Source: CANNDT01 sp945876205 (GTDB taxonomy: Bacteria > Acidobacteriota > Vicinamibacteria > Vicinamibacterales > UBA2999). Taken from it: DNA of 64,000 nt. The stretch spans positions 19,871 through 83,870 of the forward strand of contig CANNDT010000006.1 of assembly GCA_947503365.1 (NCBI GenBank). The letters run 5' to 3'. This document shows, piece by piece, positions 26,307 through 38,449 of this stretch (positions are counted from its first letter, which is position 1; each line of letters begins with the position of its first letter). The translations under genes were made by a program, and so were the position numbers. Below the pieces are notes generated by a model. The model was not told the DNA's origin. It saw nothing but the letters and a program-made list of their open reading frames with translations, and searched no databases.

Positions 26307-28081
26307 CAACGTTGCGCCTGCAAGCTGCGATAGACGACCTCGACGAACGTGTCGCCGGGGCCGTATTCGGGGTCGTATTCGAACGTCGGCCGCGCAGCCT
26401 TGACCTGCTCGAGCGTCATTCCCTTCTGGATCAGCGCCTGCACGCGGTCGCGCACGATCGTCAACATGTCGCGGTACTCGGAGACGTCGCCTTCGTCGCA
26501 GAGACGTCCACGTCCGGGTACCACCATGGTGCCGCCCTCTTCCTTTTCACCCGGTACCATCGCCTCGAGCAGCCAGTTGATGGCGTCGATTTCACCCTGG
26601 ATGCTGCCGCCTTTTCCGAGATCGATCTGCGGATACCGCGTCTTGTCGAAGATGTCGCCGGCCGCGATGACATCCGACCGGCGCATCACGACCACCACGT
26701 CGCCATCGGTGGTCGCGGTCCGCCGAAAGAGCTGAAAGGCCTGGCCGTTGAAATATTCGTCCTGCTGCGACACGAAGAAGGTGGAGGTCGGCCACGCGGC
26801 GACCGGCATGGCGGGACGATCGCCGGTGGGCGCGCTCAACCGATTGAGCGTTTCCTCGTGCGCCATGATGATCGCGCCCTCGTCGATCGTTTCCCGGCTG
26901 CGAATCGCCTTGGCGAGCTGATTGATCGCCGCTGTGCCGCCGACGTGATCGGGACTCGAGCTGGTCTGCACGATGTAGCGGACCGGCTGGTCCGAGAGCG
27001 CCCGGATTGCGGCGGCGGTGGCGGCGGCCATCGCCGCGGAGCCCGTGTCAACCACGAACATGCCGAGCGGACCGACGTTGACGGTCACGTTTCCGGCCGC
27101 GGTCGCAAGCATGAACACGTCGCTGGCTACCTGGACGACCTCGACCTCGTTTGCGGAGGGGGCCGCGGGCCGCGCGCGGACGTCCGCGCGACGCTGCAGC
27201 GGCATCGACGGCGTGGGGCTCGCAGGCGTTGCGGCAAGACTCTTCAGAGTTCCGCGGTATTCGGGATACATCGACTCGGCTCCGGCGCGCGTCGCGTCGA
27301 GCGGCAGGCCGAACCGCTTCGAGTATTCCTCGACGAACGGGTTTTCGCCGGGAAGGTAGTGCGGCACGTAGCCGGGCGCGCGCCCGGCGATCTCGACCTG
27401 CGGGCGGCAGACCGTCCAAGCCTGGTAGGTCGCGGGCGTGACGTTCGAGACGAGAACGAAATTCTGGCTCTGCACCAGCGGCTCGGTGAGATACACGGGA
27501 TCCTGCGCCGTGGTGACATGCGTCAGATAGGCGTTGCCGTGGCGGATGAATTCCTCCGTCAGGGTCGTCTGGTCGCTTTGCGGAAGGCCGATGCGCCGGT
27601 GGAAGAATCGCTTCAGGTGGGTGGTCGTGACGGTGAGCTTGTGGCCATCCCACGTGCCGGTCGAGAAGCCCTGCCAGGTGTGCGGCGCGTACGGGCCCGG
27701 ATGCGGGCGGCCGTCCATCCAGATCGTGCGCGTCTGCGCGAAGGTGGCGATGAACGTCTTGATCGCGATGACTTCCTGGGTGACCGGATGCTTCTCCTCC
27801 GAGATGCGGATCTGCGCCGGCCCGCGGAAGGCCCACGCCGCACCGTTCGGCACGCACTGGCGTTCGAGCACGGTCAGCCGGCCTTCCTGCCACGCATCGC
27901 CGTGTGCCACCGCTTCGCGGGTCAGCGGCAGGCCGGTGAAATCACCCAACAGCGGGTCGTTCCGGTTGGGATCCTCGTGCGCGCGGCTGCTCCAGTCGCC
28001 AACCAGGCTGACCTGTGCGCCGGCGGGAGCCGCACATGCAAAGACGAGAGCACAGAGCACGACACGTGCGGCGGGACGCAT
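26306..28081 (-). CDS. Exported two-domain protein: unknown N-terminal domain fused to a degenerate MBL fold
   Basis: A 591-residue secreted protein (signal peptide ending PAGAQ). Residues 25-270 resemble the Vicinamibacteria exported family seen elsewhere in the window (LVGDWSSRAHEDP, WQGFSTGTWDGHKLTVTTTH, LTEEFIRHGNAYLTHV). Residues 300-591 form an MBL-fold domain (MFVVDTGSAAMAAATAAAIR; ADVIAAGD-like VIAAGDIFDKTRYPQID). The zinc motif HxHxDH is replaced by SSSPDH and the later PGHG by PGRG, so at least three metal ligands are missing and hydrolase activity is unlikely; a binding role is more plausible. It is first in a unit with the next exported gene and probably the TonB receptor. Confidence 0.75.
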   Translation of the reverse strand: MRPAARVVLCALVFACAAPAGAQVSLVGDWSSRAHEDPNRNDPLLGDFTGLPLTREAVAHGDAWQEGRLTVLERQCVPNGAAWAFRGPAQIRISEEKHPVTQEVIAIKTFIATFAQTRTIWMDGRPHPGPYAPHTWQGFSTGTWDGHKLTVTTTHLKRFFHRRIGLPQSDQTTLTEEFIRHGNAYLTHVTTAQDPVYLTEPLVQSQNFVLVSNVTPATYQAWTVCRPQVEIAGRAPGYVPHYLPGENPFVEEYSKRFGLPLDATRAGAESMYPEYRGTLKSLAATPASPTPSMPLQRRADVRARPAAPSANEVEVVQVASDVFMLATAAGNVTVNVGPLGMFVVDTGSAAMAAATAAAIRALSDQPVRYIVQTSSSPDHVGGTAAINQLAKAIRSRETIDEGAIIMAHEETLNRLSAPTGDRPAMPVAAWPTSTFFVSQQDEYFNGQAFQLFRRTATTDGDVVVVMRRSDVIAAGDIFDKTRYPQIDLGKGGSIQGEIDAINWLLEAMVPGEKEEGGTMVVPGRGRLCDEGDVSEYRDMLTIVRDRVQALIQKGMTLEQVKAARPTFEYDPEYGPGDTFVEVVYRSLQAQR

Positions 28082-28122
28082 GGATTCTCCTTACGGCCCG
28101 CGAAGTATACGCCGCCGGCGGT

Positions 28123-28467
28123 CTATTTTTTTGCCGGCCGCTTGACCAGCCTGGGTGGCTGGCCCTCGCCGCGTTTCCCGATCGCCGGGACGAAGGAGTC
28201 GTCGTGCTTTTCGCGCGCGAGGCCCTTGGCCGCTTCCATGACTTCGCGCGCCCGGCGGCTGCTGGCGACCAGCTTCTGCTTGTGCGAATCGGTCAGCTCG
28301 CGCTTCGGTTTGACGCGCCGTGGGACGACCGCGGCGTCGGGGGCGTGCGCTGCGACCTCGGGGATCTCGGCCAGCGCCTCGATGGCTTTATCAATGGCGG
28401 ACAGTTGCTCGCGCAACTCCTGCCGTTGGTGTTCAAGGTCGCGCCGTATCTGGTCGAGGTTGGTCAT
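28123..28467 (-). CDS. Small coiled-coil hypothetical protein
   Basis: A 114-residue cytoplasmic protein of unknown function. Residues 1-40 form a probable coiled coil (LDQIRRDLEHQRQELREQLSAIDKAIEAL); the rest is basic and ends RLVKRPAKK, which suggests nucleic-acid contact. The segment ELTDSHKQKLVASSRRAREVM resembles a short basic helix. It follows the J-like gene on the same strand with a gap of 89 bases. No family recognised. Confidence 0.6.
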   Translation of the reverse strand: MTNLDQIRRDLEHQRQELREQLSAIDKAIEALAEIPEVAAHAPDAAVVPRRVKPKRELTDSHKQKLVASSRRAREVMEAAKGLAREKHDDSFVPAIGKRGEGQPPRLVKRPAKK

Positions 28468-28556
28468 GCAGGTCGTAGATTACCAGCGACGCGTCCTCGT
28501 TGACGACGTCGATGAGGAGGAGCGCCGGCGCGACGGGTACCGTGACCGGTCGTGCC

Positions 28557-29291
28557 TCATGACGATTGCATGGCGGCCAGCCGGTTGCGGGCGGCCAGGA
28601 TGTCGCGTCTCAGGCGCCGGACCGTGTCAGCCACCAGGTCGGTGCCCCGTTTTCTGGCCTCGTCTACCATCGCCTTCAGCTTCCATAACGCCGTGTCCTT
28701 CAGCGCCCCGAGTTCGTCGTCGCACCCGGCCAGTTGTTCCTCGAGTTCTGCGATGCGGCGGACCAGCCGCTGCGTTGCCGCCTCGGGGTCGTTACCCTGC
28801 ACGGCTTCAGGACTCTTTTCCCATGCCTGCAGAATCGAGCGCAGCCGCTCTTCGTCGCCCAGCGCGTAGGCACGGTTCGCCTCGATCATCAGGCTGTGAC
28901 GACGATCTCGCGCGAGCGGATCAGCGGCGAGGTCCGGATGGATCGCCTTGGCGACATCGCGAAAGAGCCTGCGAACCGCATCTGAGGTATATCGAGCCGC
29001 CGCCTCGGGTTGAGGGTCGGCGGGCGCGGAGCTGCTCGCTGCCTCGTTCTCCAGCCGCTTGTCGATCTCCCCCAGCTCCGCCTCGGCGATCGCCAGCTCC
29101 AGTTCCTCGAGCTGCTCGTGCAGCTCACCGACGTCCCGCCGGTATTTGAGCTGGAAGGCGGCCAGCTCAGATTTCACTCGGTCAATGGCGGCGCCGCGCT
29201 CCTCGAGCGCCGCCTCGAGCTCGGTCACGTGCGAGCAGAGACCCTCCAACACGGGATCGTGAGGCTGGGCAGACGGGACGAGATTCGCCAC
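28557..29291 (-). CDS. Coiled-coil protein with J-domain-like core
   Basis: A 244-residue cytoplasmic protein. A heptad-rich helix (about residues 20-85, ELEAALEERGAAIDRVKSEL and onward) precedes a J-like segment, VRRLFRDVAKAIHPDLA (HPD at about 117-119) with LMIEANRAYALGDEERLRSIL as helices III-IV, followed by another coiled coil (LVRRIAELEEQLAGCDDEL). The HPD motif suggests interaction with a DnaK-type chaperone; the family (coiled coil-J-coiled coil) is known but not characterised to my knowledge. GTG start at 29291; a TATTAT lies only seven bases upstream on the same strand, so the transcript may be almost leaderless. Confidence 0.7.
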   Translation of the reverse strand: MANLVPSAQPHDPVLEGLCSHVTELEAALEERGAAIDRVKSELAAFQLKYRRDVGELHEQLEELELAIAEAELGEIDKRLENEAASSSAPADPQPEAAARYTSDAVRRLFRDVAKAIHPDLAADPLARDRRHSLMIEANRAYALGDEERLRSILQAWEKSPEAVQGNDPEAATQRLVRRIAELEEQLAGCDDELGALKDTALWKLKAMVDEARKRGTDLVADTVRRLRRDILAARNRLAAMQSS

Positions 29292-29357
29292 ACCTGGATA
29301 ATATCGGACCGCTCAGGACGGATCGAGGTGGCGGTCCGCATCGTTGCGTTCAGTCCA

Positions 29358-29363
29358 TATAAT
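29358..29363 (+). promoter_or_regulatory. -10-like TATAAT upstream of malic enzyme
   Basis: TATAAT at 29358-29363 stands 88 bases before the maeA ATG. No proper -35 box is spaced 16-18 bases upstream. It is the best promoter candidate in the divergent gap 29292-29451, which holds no gene. Confidence 0.35.
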
Positions 29364-29451
29364 CAGCTCAGCCGCAACCCGGATGAACGCGGCCGCCCAG
29401 CCATACGCTAGTCTAGCGAGTGCCGCACGCGGGCACGAAGAGTGGAGATTC

Positions 29452-31215
29452 ATGAAGTGGTCGACGGAGCACGATAGCCTCACGGGCGAGGAGTACATCG
29501 CGGTCGATACGCGCGGCGAGCCGCTGCTTCGCGATCCGTTCACGAACAAGAGCACGGCGTTCACGGCGGAGGAGCGCGACGAGCTCGGCCTCGACGGCCT
29601 GGTGCCGCCGGCGACGAGCACCATGGACCAGCAACTGGCCAGGGTCTACGAGAACTATCTCGTCAAGCAGACATCCCTCGAGCGCTACATCCACCTGGTC
29701 AGCCTTCGCGAGCGGAACGAGACGCTGTTCTACCGCCTCGTCCACGACCACATCGACGAGATGATGCCGATCGTCTACACGCCGGTGGTCGGCGAAGCGT
29801 GCCAGCAGTTCTCCCACATCTTCCGCCACTCGCGCGGCCTCTACATCTCGTACGAACAACGGCACCGGATCGACGACATCCTCACCAACCATCCGCGGCC
29901 GCCAGCCATCATCGTGGTCACCGACGGCGAACGGATCCTCGGGCTCGGCGACCAGGGAATCGGCGGGATGGGAATCCCGACCGGAAAGCTGTCCCTCTAC
30001 ACCGCGTGCGCCGGGATTCCGCCCTCGCTGACGCTGCCGATCGTGCTCGACGTGGGCACGGAGAATCAGGAGCGGCTGAACGACCCGTTGTATCTCGGCC
30101 TGCGGCACCGGCGGATTCGCGGACGCGAGTACCAGGACTTCATCGATCAATTTGTCGAGGCCGTGATCCGCGTCTACCCCGACGCCGTCCTGCAGTGGGA
30201 AGATTTTCTCAAGGCCAATGCCATCACGCAGCTCACGCGCTTTCGCGACCGGTTGTGCTCGTTCAACGACGACATACAGGGCACGGCGGCGGTCGTGTGC
30301 GCCGGGGTGTACGCCGCGCTGCGGATGACCGGCGGGGCGATACGCGACCAGCGCGTCGTCCTGGGCGGAGCCGGGGCGTCGGCGCAGGGAATTGCCAGCC
30401 TTCTGGTGGCGGCGCTGCGCGATGGCGGGCTGTCCGGCGAGGAGGCGCGGCGGCGCATTTCCACGGTGGACAGCCGCGGACTGGTGACCGAGGGGCGGCC
30501 GGAGCTCGAGGACTTCAAGGCGGCCTACGCGCGGCCGGTCGAGGAGGTGGCGACCTTCGCGTGCAGCGATCCCGCGCACATCACGCTGGAGGAGACCATC
30601 CGCAACATCAAGCCGACGATTCTCATCGGCACCTCGGGCGCGGCCGGCCTCTTCACCGAGGCCGTGGTCCGGGCCATGGCCGACGTCAACGATCGTCCGA
30701 TCGTGTTTCCGCTGTCGAATCCGACGAGCAAGGCCGAGTGCACGGCGGCGGAGGCGATTGGGTGGTCCGACGGCCGCGCGATTGTGGCCACCGGAAGCCC
30801 GTTCGATCCGGTTGTCCATCGCGGCCGGACGCACCGCATCGGGCAGGGGAACAACGCGTTCGTCTTTCCAGGCGTCGGGCTGGGCCTGTGGGTGGGAGGC
30901 GTGCGACGCGTGACCGATGCCATGTTCCTCGATGCCGCCCGGGCGCTGGCTCACCAGGTGAGCCAGGCGGATCTGGATCAGGGCGCGGTCTTTCCCGCGC
31001 TCACCCGCATTCGCGACTGCTCGCATGCCGTGGCGTGCGCCGTGATCCGCCGCGCGGTGGCCGAGGGCCACGCGCAGCCGGAGATTCTGACAGACCTCGA
31101 AGAGACCGTGAGACGCGCGATGTGGTTTCCGTCGTACCGGCCGGTTCGATACCGGCCTCTCGACGCTGTCAGGCGACTGGATCGCCAGGCAGCACGACCC
31201 GCCGCGCGGCGGTGA
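29452..31215 (+). CDS. maeA: NAD-dependent malic enzyme (MaeA/SfcA type)
   Basis: Oxidative decarboxylation of malate to pyruvate with NAD (or NADP), cytosolic. The 587-residue product is of the large, eukaryote-like malic enzyme class. It shows MMPIVYTPVVGEACQQFSHI (catalytic Tyr), VVTDGERILGLGDQGIGGMGIPTGKLSLYTACAGI (catalytic Lys), WEDFLKANAITQLTRFRD, CSFNDDIQGTAAVVCAGV (metal site Asp) and VVLGGAGASAQGIA (NAD fold). SNPTSKAECTAAEA is the late conserved block. The ATG at 29452 follows GTGGAG by six bases. The last 25 residues are basic and overlap the convergent CoA-transferase gene by 47 bases. Its product pyruvate is the substrate of the oxidoreductase encoded on the opposite strand. Confidence 0.93.
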   Translation: MKWSTEHDSLTGEEYIAVDTRGEPLLRDPFTNKSTAFTAEERDELGLDGLVPPATSTMDQQLARVYENYLVKQTSLERYIHLVSLRERNETLFYRLVHDHIDEMMPIVYTPVVGEACQQFSHIFRHSRGLYISYEQRHRIDDILTNHPRPPAIIVVTDGERILGLGDQGIGGMGIPTGKLSLYTACAGIPPSLTLPIVLDVGTENQERLNDPLYLGLRHRRIRGREYQDFIDQFVEAVIRVYPDAVLQWEDFLKANAITQLTRFRDRLCSFNDDIQGTAAVVCAGVYAALRMTGGAIRDQRVVLGGAGASAQGIASLLVAALRDGGLSGEEARRRISTVDSRGLVTEGRPELEDFKAAYARPVEEVATFACSDPAHITLEETIRNIKPTILIGTSGAAGLFTEAVVRAMADVNDRPIVFPLSNPTSKAECTAAEAIGWSDGRAIVATGSPFDPVVHRGRTHRIGQGNNAFVFPGVGLGLWVGGVRRVTDAMFLDAARALAHQVSQADLDQGAVFPALTRIRDCSHAVACAVIRRAVAEGHAQPEILTDLEETVRRAMWFPSYRPVRYRPLDAVRRLDRQAARPAARR

Positions 31216-32485
31216 ACGCCCGGCGGAGCTCACCCCGGAAGTCGGGATGCGCAATGCCGACCAGCAGCTCCCCCCGCTCGCGGAGCGTCTTGCCGAAGAG
31301 GTCGACCGCGCCATATTCGGTGACAACCCAGTGCACGTGACCTCTGGTGGTGACGACGCCAGCGCCCGGGTTGATTGTCGCCACGATGCGGGAGACACGG
31401 CCGTTCGAAGCCGTCGAGGGCAGGGCGATGATCGGCACCCCTCCTGGCGACAACGCCGCGCCGCGGATGAAATCCATCTGCCCGCCGATTCCCGAATAGA
31501 TCCGGAAGCCAATCGAATCGGCCACCACCTGTCCGGACAGGTCGATCTCGATGGCCGCGTTGATCGCGACGACGTGCGGGTTCCGGCGGATAACCGCCGT
31601 ATCGTTGGTGTGATCGCTCGGGTAGAACTCGACAAACGGGTTGTCGTTGACGAAGTCGTAGAGGCGCCGGGTACCCATCACGAAGCTGGTGGTGATCCGT
31701 CCGGGGTGCACTCGCTTGAACCGGTTCGTCACCACGCCGGCCTCGACCAGATCGACGATGCCGTCGGAGAACATCTCGGTGTGGATGCCGAGGTCGTGCT
31801 TCTCGAAGAGGCGGCGCAGCGCGGCATCCGGAATCGCGCCGATGCCCATCTGCAGCGTGGCGCGATCGGGCACCAGCGCGGCGATGTGCCCGCCGATGGC
31901 ATCCTCCACCACCGACGGCTTCGACGGAGGCAGGACGGCGAGCGGCCGGTCGGTGACCGTGAACGCGTCGATGCGCGAGAACGGCACCAGCGTGTTGCCG
32001 TGCGTGCGCGGCATCTGCTCGTTGATCTCGGCGATGACCAGGCGCGCGGCGCGAGACGCGGCGAGCGCCGTGTCGACCGAGGAGCCCAGCGTGCAGTAGC
32101 CGTGGGCGTCGGGCGGCGAGAGCTGCAGCAGCGCGACGTCGAGCGGCACGCGGCCAGAGGTGAAGAGCGCGGGAATGTCGGAGAGGAAGATCGGGATGTA
32201 ATCGCCGCGGCCGGCCGCGATCGCTTCGCGAACCGGTGCCGCCGCAAAGAGCGAGATGGAAAAGAAGCGCCCTTCGTGCTCAGGCGCGGCGAAGGGCGCC
32301 GGGCCCGTCGTGTGCAGGTGGTAGAGCGTGACGTCGGCGAGGTCGGTCCGGCGCGACAGCGCCTCGACGAGAGGCGCCGGCGTGGCCGCCGCGCCGTGCA
32401 CGAACACGCGCATCCCGCTGGTAATGCACGAGACCGCGGCGTCCGCGCTGGTGGCCCGCGTCTTCCAGTCGATCAGGCTCGCCAC
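31169..32485 (-). CDS. Acetyl-CoA hydrolase/CoA-transferase family protein
   Basis: A 438-residue cytosolic enzyme of the acetyl-CoA hydrolase/4-hydroxybutyrate CoA-transferase class. The two conserved halves are present: ITSGMRVFVHGAAATPAPLVEAL near the N-terminus, and HTEMFSDGIVDLVEAGVVTN, IGFRIYSGIGGQMDFIRGAALS with VIIALPSTAS-like PIIALPSTAS in the second half. The Glu of HTEMF fits the catalytic position. With pyruvate oxidoreductase upstream it probably turns acetyl-CoA into acetate by CoA transfer to another acid, or takes acetate up. The start is a GTG at 32485 that overlaps the upstream gene by 13 bases; the longer reading lacks homology. Which acceptor is used cannot be read from sequence. 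Confidence 0.85.
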   Translation of the reverse strand: MASLIDWKTRATSADAAVSCITSGMRVFVHGAAATPAPLVEALSRRTDLADVTLYHLHTTGPAPFAAPEHEGRFFSISLFAAAPVREAIAAGRGDYIPIFLSDIPALFTSGRVPLDVALLQLSPPDAHGYCTLGSSVDTALAASRAARLVIAEINEQMPRTHGNTLVPFSRIDAFTVTDRPLAVLPPSKPSVVEDAIGGHIAALVPDRATLQMGIGAIPDAALRRLFEKHDLGIHTEMFSDGIVDLVEAGVVTNRFKRVHPGRITTSFVMGTRRLYDFVNDNPFVEFYPSDHTNDTAVIRRNPHVVAINAAIEIDLSGQVVADSIGFRIYSGIGGQMDFIRGAALSPGGVPIIALPSTASNGRVSRIVATINPGAGVVTTRGHVHWVVTEYGAVDLFGKTLRERGELLVGIAHPDFRGELRRAFTAARRVVLPGDPVA

Positions 32486-33465
32486 CCTTGCAGCATCAGC
32501 ATGTAGTTGGCCCGTTCGTACGCCTCGGGGTCGGGCACTTTGAGCAGGCTCATGTTGCCCCGCATCTCGGCGAGCGAGTGCCACTCGTGCTGCTGCATCC
32601 ACGCCGCCAGATCGTCCAGGACGGTGCGGAGATGCATCGGCCCGTGCAGCAGAAGCGCCGAGACCATCTGCGTGACATGAGCCCCAGCCATGGTTGCCTT
32701 GACCACGTCGATCGCCGAGTGCACGCCGCCGGTCACCGCCAGCGACGCCCGGACGCGCCCCGAGAGGATCGCCATCCAGTGGAGGCGGAGGCGCAGCTCC
32801 GAGGGATCCGACAGGTGAAGCGTGCGCGCGGCGATCAGTGCCTCCGGGTCGATGTCGGGTTGGTAGAACCGGTTGAAGAGGACGAGCGCGTCGGCACCGG
32901 CGTGATCGAGTTCCTGGGCGAGATGGGCGAACGCGGAATAGAACGGGGACAGCTTGACGGCCACCGGGATCTTCACGGCCATCTTCACCTGCTGCACGGT
33001 TTCAATCGCCTCGCGCTCGATGTCCGCGCTGGTCGTCTCCGGGCCGGTCGCGATGCGATAGAGGTTGAGCTCCAGGGCGTCCGCGCCGGCCTGCTCCATC
33101 AGACGGGCGTATTCGATCCAGCCGCCTGGTGTCGCGCCGTTCAGAGAGGCGATGACGGGAATGTGCACCGCGTCCTTCGTCCGTCGCAAGTGCTCCAGGT
33201 ACTGGAAGGGACCGAGTGCGAAGGCGTTCGCGCTGGGCATGTAGGTGGCGGCCTCGGCGAAGGAGTCGCTGTGGCTGTCGAGATTGACCCACTCCGAGAG
33301 TTGCTCTCGTGTGATCTGCTCCTCGAAGAGCGATCGCAGGACGATCGCCGCGGCGTCGGCGTCCTCGAGACGCCTGACGGCGTCGAGATCATCGGACAGC
33401 GGTCCTGCACCCGCGACCAGCGGATGGGCAAGCTTCAAACCGAGGTACTCCGTCCCGAGGTTCAT
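32473..33465 (-). CDS. Dihydroorotate dehydrogenase-like protein (PFOR-associated)
   Basis: A 330-residue FMN-type TIM barrel related to dihydroorotate dehydrogenase: LGLKLAHPLVAGAGPLSDDL at the N-terminus, IPVIASLNGATPGGWIEYARLMEQAGADALELNLY and MAVKIPVAVKLSPFYSAFAHLAQELDHAGADALVLFNRF in the barrel. It lacks the catalytic Cys or Ser loop expected for pyrimidine synthesis as far as I can see, and relatives of this type usually stand next to pyruvate:ferredoxin oxidoreductase genes, as here (two bases after the nifJ stop). A role in electron transfer or in an unrecognised redox step is inferred. The ribosome binding site (GGGAG) overlaps the nifJ 3' end. Confidence 0.85.
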   Translation of the reverse strand: MNLGTEYLGLKLAHPLVAGAGPLSDDLDAVRRLEDADAAAIVLRSLFEEQITREQLSEWVNLDSHSDSFAEAATYMPSANAFALGPFQYLEHLRRTKDAVHIPVIASLNGATPGGWIEYARLMEQAGADALELNLYRIATGPETTSADIEREAIETVQQVKMAVKIPVAVKLSPFYSAFAHLAQELDHAGADALVLFNRFYQPDIDPEALIAARTLHLSDPSELRLRLHWMAILSGRVRASLAVTGGVHSAIDVVKATMAGAHVTQMVSALLLHGPMHLRTVLDDLAAWMQQHEWHSLAEMRGNMSLLKVPDPEAYERANYMLMLQGWRA

Positions 33466-33467
33466 CG

Positions 33468-37082
<3,615 letters not shown>

Positions 37083-37119
37083 GAATGAGGATAAGCCGTC
37101 CCGCGTCGTCACGGTCTGT

Positions 37120-37148
37120 TCTATACGGTACATCCCCGGGAACGTCAC
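37120..37148 (-). promoter_or_regulatory. Promoter for nifJ unit
   Basis: On the minus strand GTGACG (37143-37148, four of six matches to TTGACA) and TATAGA (37120-37125, five of six to TATAAT) are spaced by 17 bases. The nifJ ATG lies 37 bases downstream of the -10 box. Position and spacing fit a housekeeping-type promoter. Confidence 0.5.
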
Positions 37149-37348
37149 CGATCGTTGAATGGGGAAACTTTCCCAGGTGATCGCGATCGTGTTGTTCCTT
37201 GTCGCGCTCCTGAGTGGCCGACGCCTCGCGCACGCGCCTGGCCCTGCATTGCGAATTACTACGTGTCAACTGCGCGAATTTCACGGCCCAACGTCAATGG
37301 CGGCGCAGTGCAATCGGCGTCTTTTATCGTTTCTCGGGCTGGCGCTGA
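37149..37348. other. Intergenic region without a supported gene
   Basis: Between the nifJ promoter and the next promoter I see no convincing gene. A plus-strand frame from 37159 begins like a signal peptide (MGKLSQVIAIVLFLVALLSG) but has no ribosome binding site, then turns into low-quality Arg/Cys/Ala-rich sequence and runs through the following lipoprotein in another frame, so I do not call it. Confidence 0.4.
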
Positions 37349-37377
37349 TTGGAACGATTCCCGCAGGGCCGTATAAC
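37349..37377 (+). promoter_or_regulatory. Promoter giving a nearly leaderless transcript
   Basis: TTGGAA (37349-37354) and TATAAC (37372-37377) are spaced by exactly 17 bases, a good sigma70-type pair. The expected start of transcription (around 37384) is only a few bases before the GTG codons at 37388 and 37391. Confidence 0.6.
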
Positions 37378-37387
37378 GGAACTGAGC

Positions 37388-38083
37388 GTGGTGAAATCTA
37401 TTGCTGTGCTGCTGGTGCTCGTTGCTGCGAGTTGTGCCCACCGAGCGCCCGGTCCATCTGTCTCGCAGCCGCAGGTCGTCGAGACGCAACCGGCGAGGCC
37501 GGAGCCTGCGGCGACGCCCGTAGCGCCGGCCACGCCCCTCGCGACGGCGACGCCGCAACCCGCAACCGCCGCCGCACCTGCACCGAGCGAAACGACTCCG
37601 CCTCCGGCACCGCAAGTCGCAGGCAACGCCCCCCCGCCCGGTGAGAGGCCGCCTGCAGTCACTGCGGCGGCGCCCAAGCCTGCTGCACCGCCCGCGGCGG
37701 CAGCGCCGAAGCCCGCGGCACCGCGCGTTGCGGCCGTGCCCCGGCCCGCTGCACCGCCCGTTGCTGCACCGCCCGCGCCCGCGACGTTGGACTTGGACGC
37801 GCTGAAGGCGCAGCTCAGGGAGACCAAGGCCATTGGCGTCTTCACCAAGATCTCTCTCAAGAACAAGGTCGACGACTTGATGAAACAGTTCCGCGAGTAC
37901 TACCAGGGCAAGACGACGCTCTCCATGAAGCAGCTGCGCCAGTCCTACGACCTGCTGCTGATGAAGGTGCTCTCGCTGCTGCAGGACTCGGATCAGAAGC
38001 TTGCGTCCGCCATCGTCGCCTCGCGCGAGGCGATCTGGGGCCTGCTCTCGGACCAGAAGAAGTTTGACGCCCTGGAAGGTTGA
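37388..38083 (+). CDS. Lipoprotein with Pro/Ala-rich linker and helical C-terminal domain
   Basis: A 231-residue protein of unknown function. The signal peptide (VVKSIAVLLVLVAASCAH) ends in a lipobox-like AASC. Residues 20-145 are a Pro/Ala-rich linker with repeated units such as AAPKPAAPPAAA, suited to span the periplasm or peptidoglycan. The last 85 residues (LDLDALKAQLRETKAIGVFTKISLKNKVDDLMKQF ...) form a helical domain without a recognised family. The start is one of two consecutive GTG codons; a later start would remove the signal peptide and earlier ones lie in or before the promoter. A small secreted protein follows 15 bases downstream. Confidence 0.7.
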   Translation: MVKSIAVLLVLVAASCAHRAPGPSVSQPQVVETQPARPEPAATPVAPATPLATATPQPATAAAPAPSETTPPPAPQVAGNAPPPGERPPAVTAAAPKPAAPPAAAAPKPAAPRVAAVPRPAAPPVAAPPAPATLDLDALKAQLRETKAIGVFTKISLKNKVDDLMKQFREYYQGKTTLSMKQLRQSYDLLLMKVLSLLQDSDQKLASAIVASREAIWGLLSDQKKFDALEG

Positions 38084-38098
38084 AATGCAGGAGTCGCC

Positions 38099-38368
38099 AT
38101 GAACAAACGCACCGTGCTGGTGGCCGTATCGCTCTTCCTGTTCGCGTTCTTCGCCGGGCCGTCGTTTGCCCAAGACGACGAAGCGCTCAAGAAGGACTTG
38201 ACGGCGGTGATCGCGCTTCACGGAATGCCATGTGGCGAGGTTGTCGCCGTCACGGTGCAGGCCGAGAACGACTTCGCCGCCTCGTGCAAGGACGGCAACA
38301 GGTATCGCGTCTACCTGAATGCCGAGGGGCGGGTCGTTGTCGAGAAGCTCGCAGCGCCCCCCGCCTGA
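38099..38368 (+). CDS. Small exported hypothetical protein
   Basis: An 89-residue protein with a clear signal peptide (LFAFFAGPSFAQ, cleaved near 25). The mature part of about 65 residues holds two Cys (MPCGEV and AASCKDG) that may pair, and a strand-rich core (EVVAVTVQAENDFAASC, YRVYLNAEGRVVVEKL). An AGGAG site stands six bases before the ATG. It probably shares a transcript with the lipoprotein 15 bases upstream. No family recognised. Confidence 0.7.
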   Translation: MNKRTVLVAVSLFLFAFFAGPSFAQDDEALKKDLTAVIALHGMPCGEVVAVTVQAENDFAASCKDGNRYRVYLNAEGRVVVEKLAAPPA

Positions 38369-38449
38369 CCATCCGATGGCATCAGCGCTCGCAACCTCCT
38401 GGAAGCCTTCGATTGACTCGGCGACACTTCGACATCATCCTGCCTCTCG

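Noticed and set aside
28468..28556. Short coding-like stretch between the two coiled-coil genes
   Set aside because: An ATG overlaps the stop of the J-like gene but opens only 25 Arg/Ser-rich codons; another frame looks hydrophobic but has no start. Too little to call.
26312..29149. 945-codon open frame on the plus strand
   Set aside because: It is the antisense of four minus-strand genes that have signal peptides and known domains; its own sequence lacks any domain.
37159..37644. Plus-strand frame starting like a signal peptide
   Set aside because: No ribosome site, no family, composition turns to Arg/Cys/Ala noise, and it overlaps the well supported lipoprotein in another frame.
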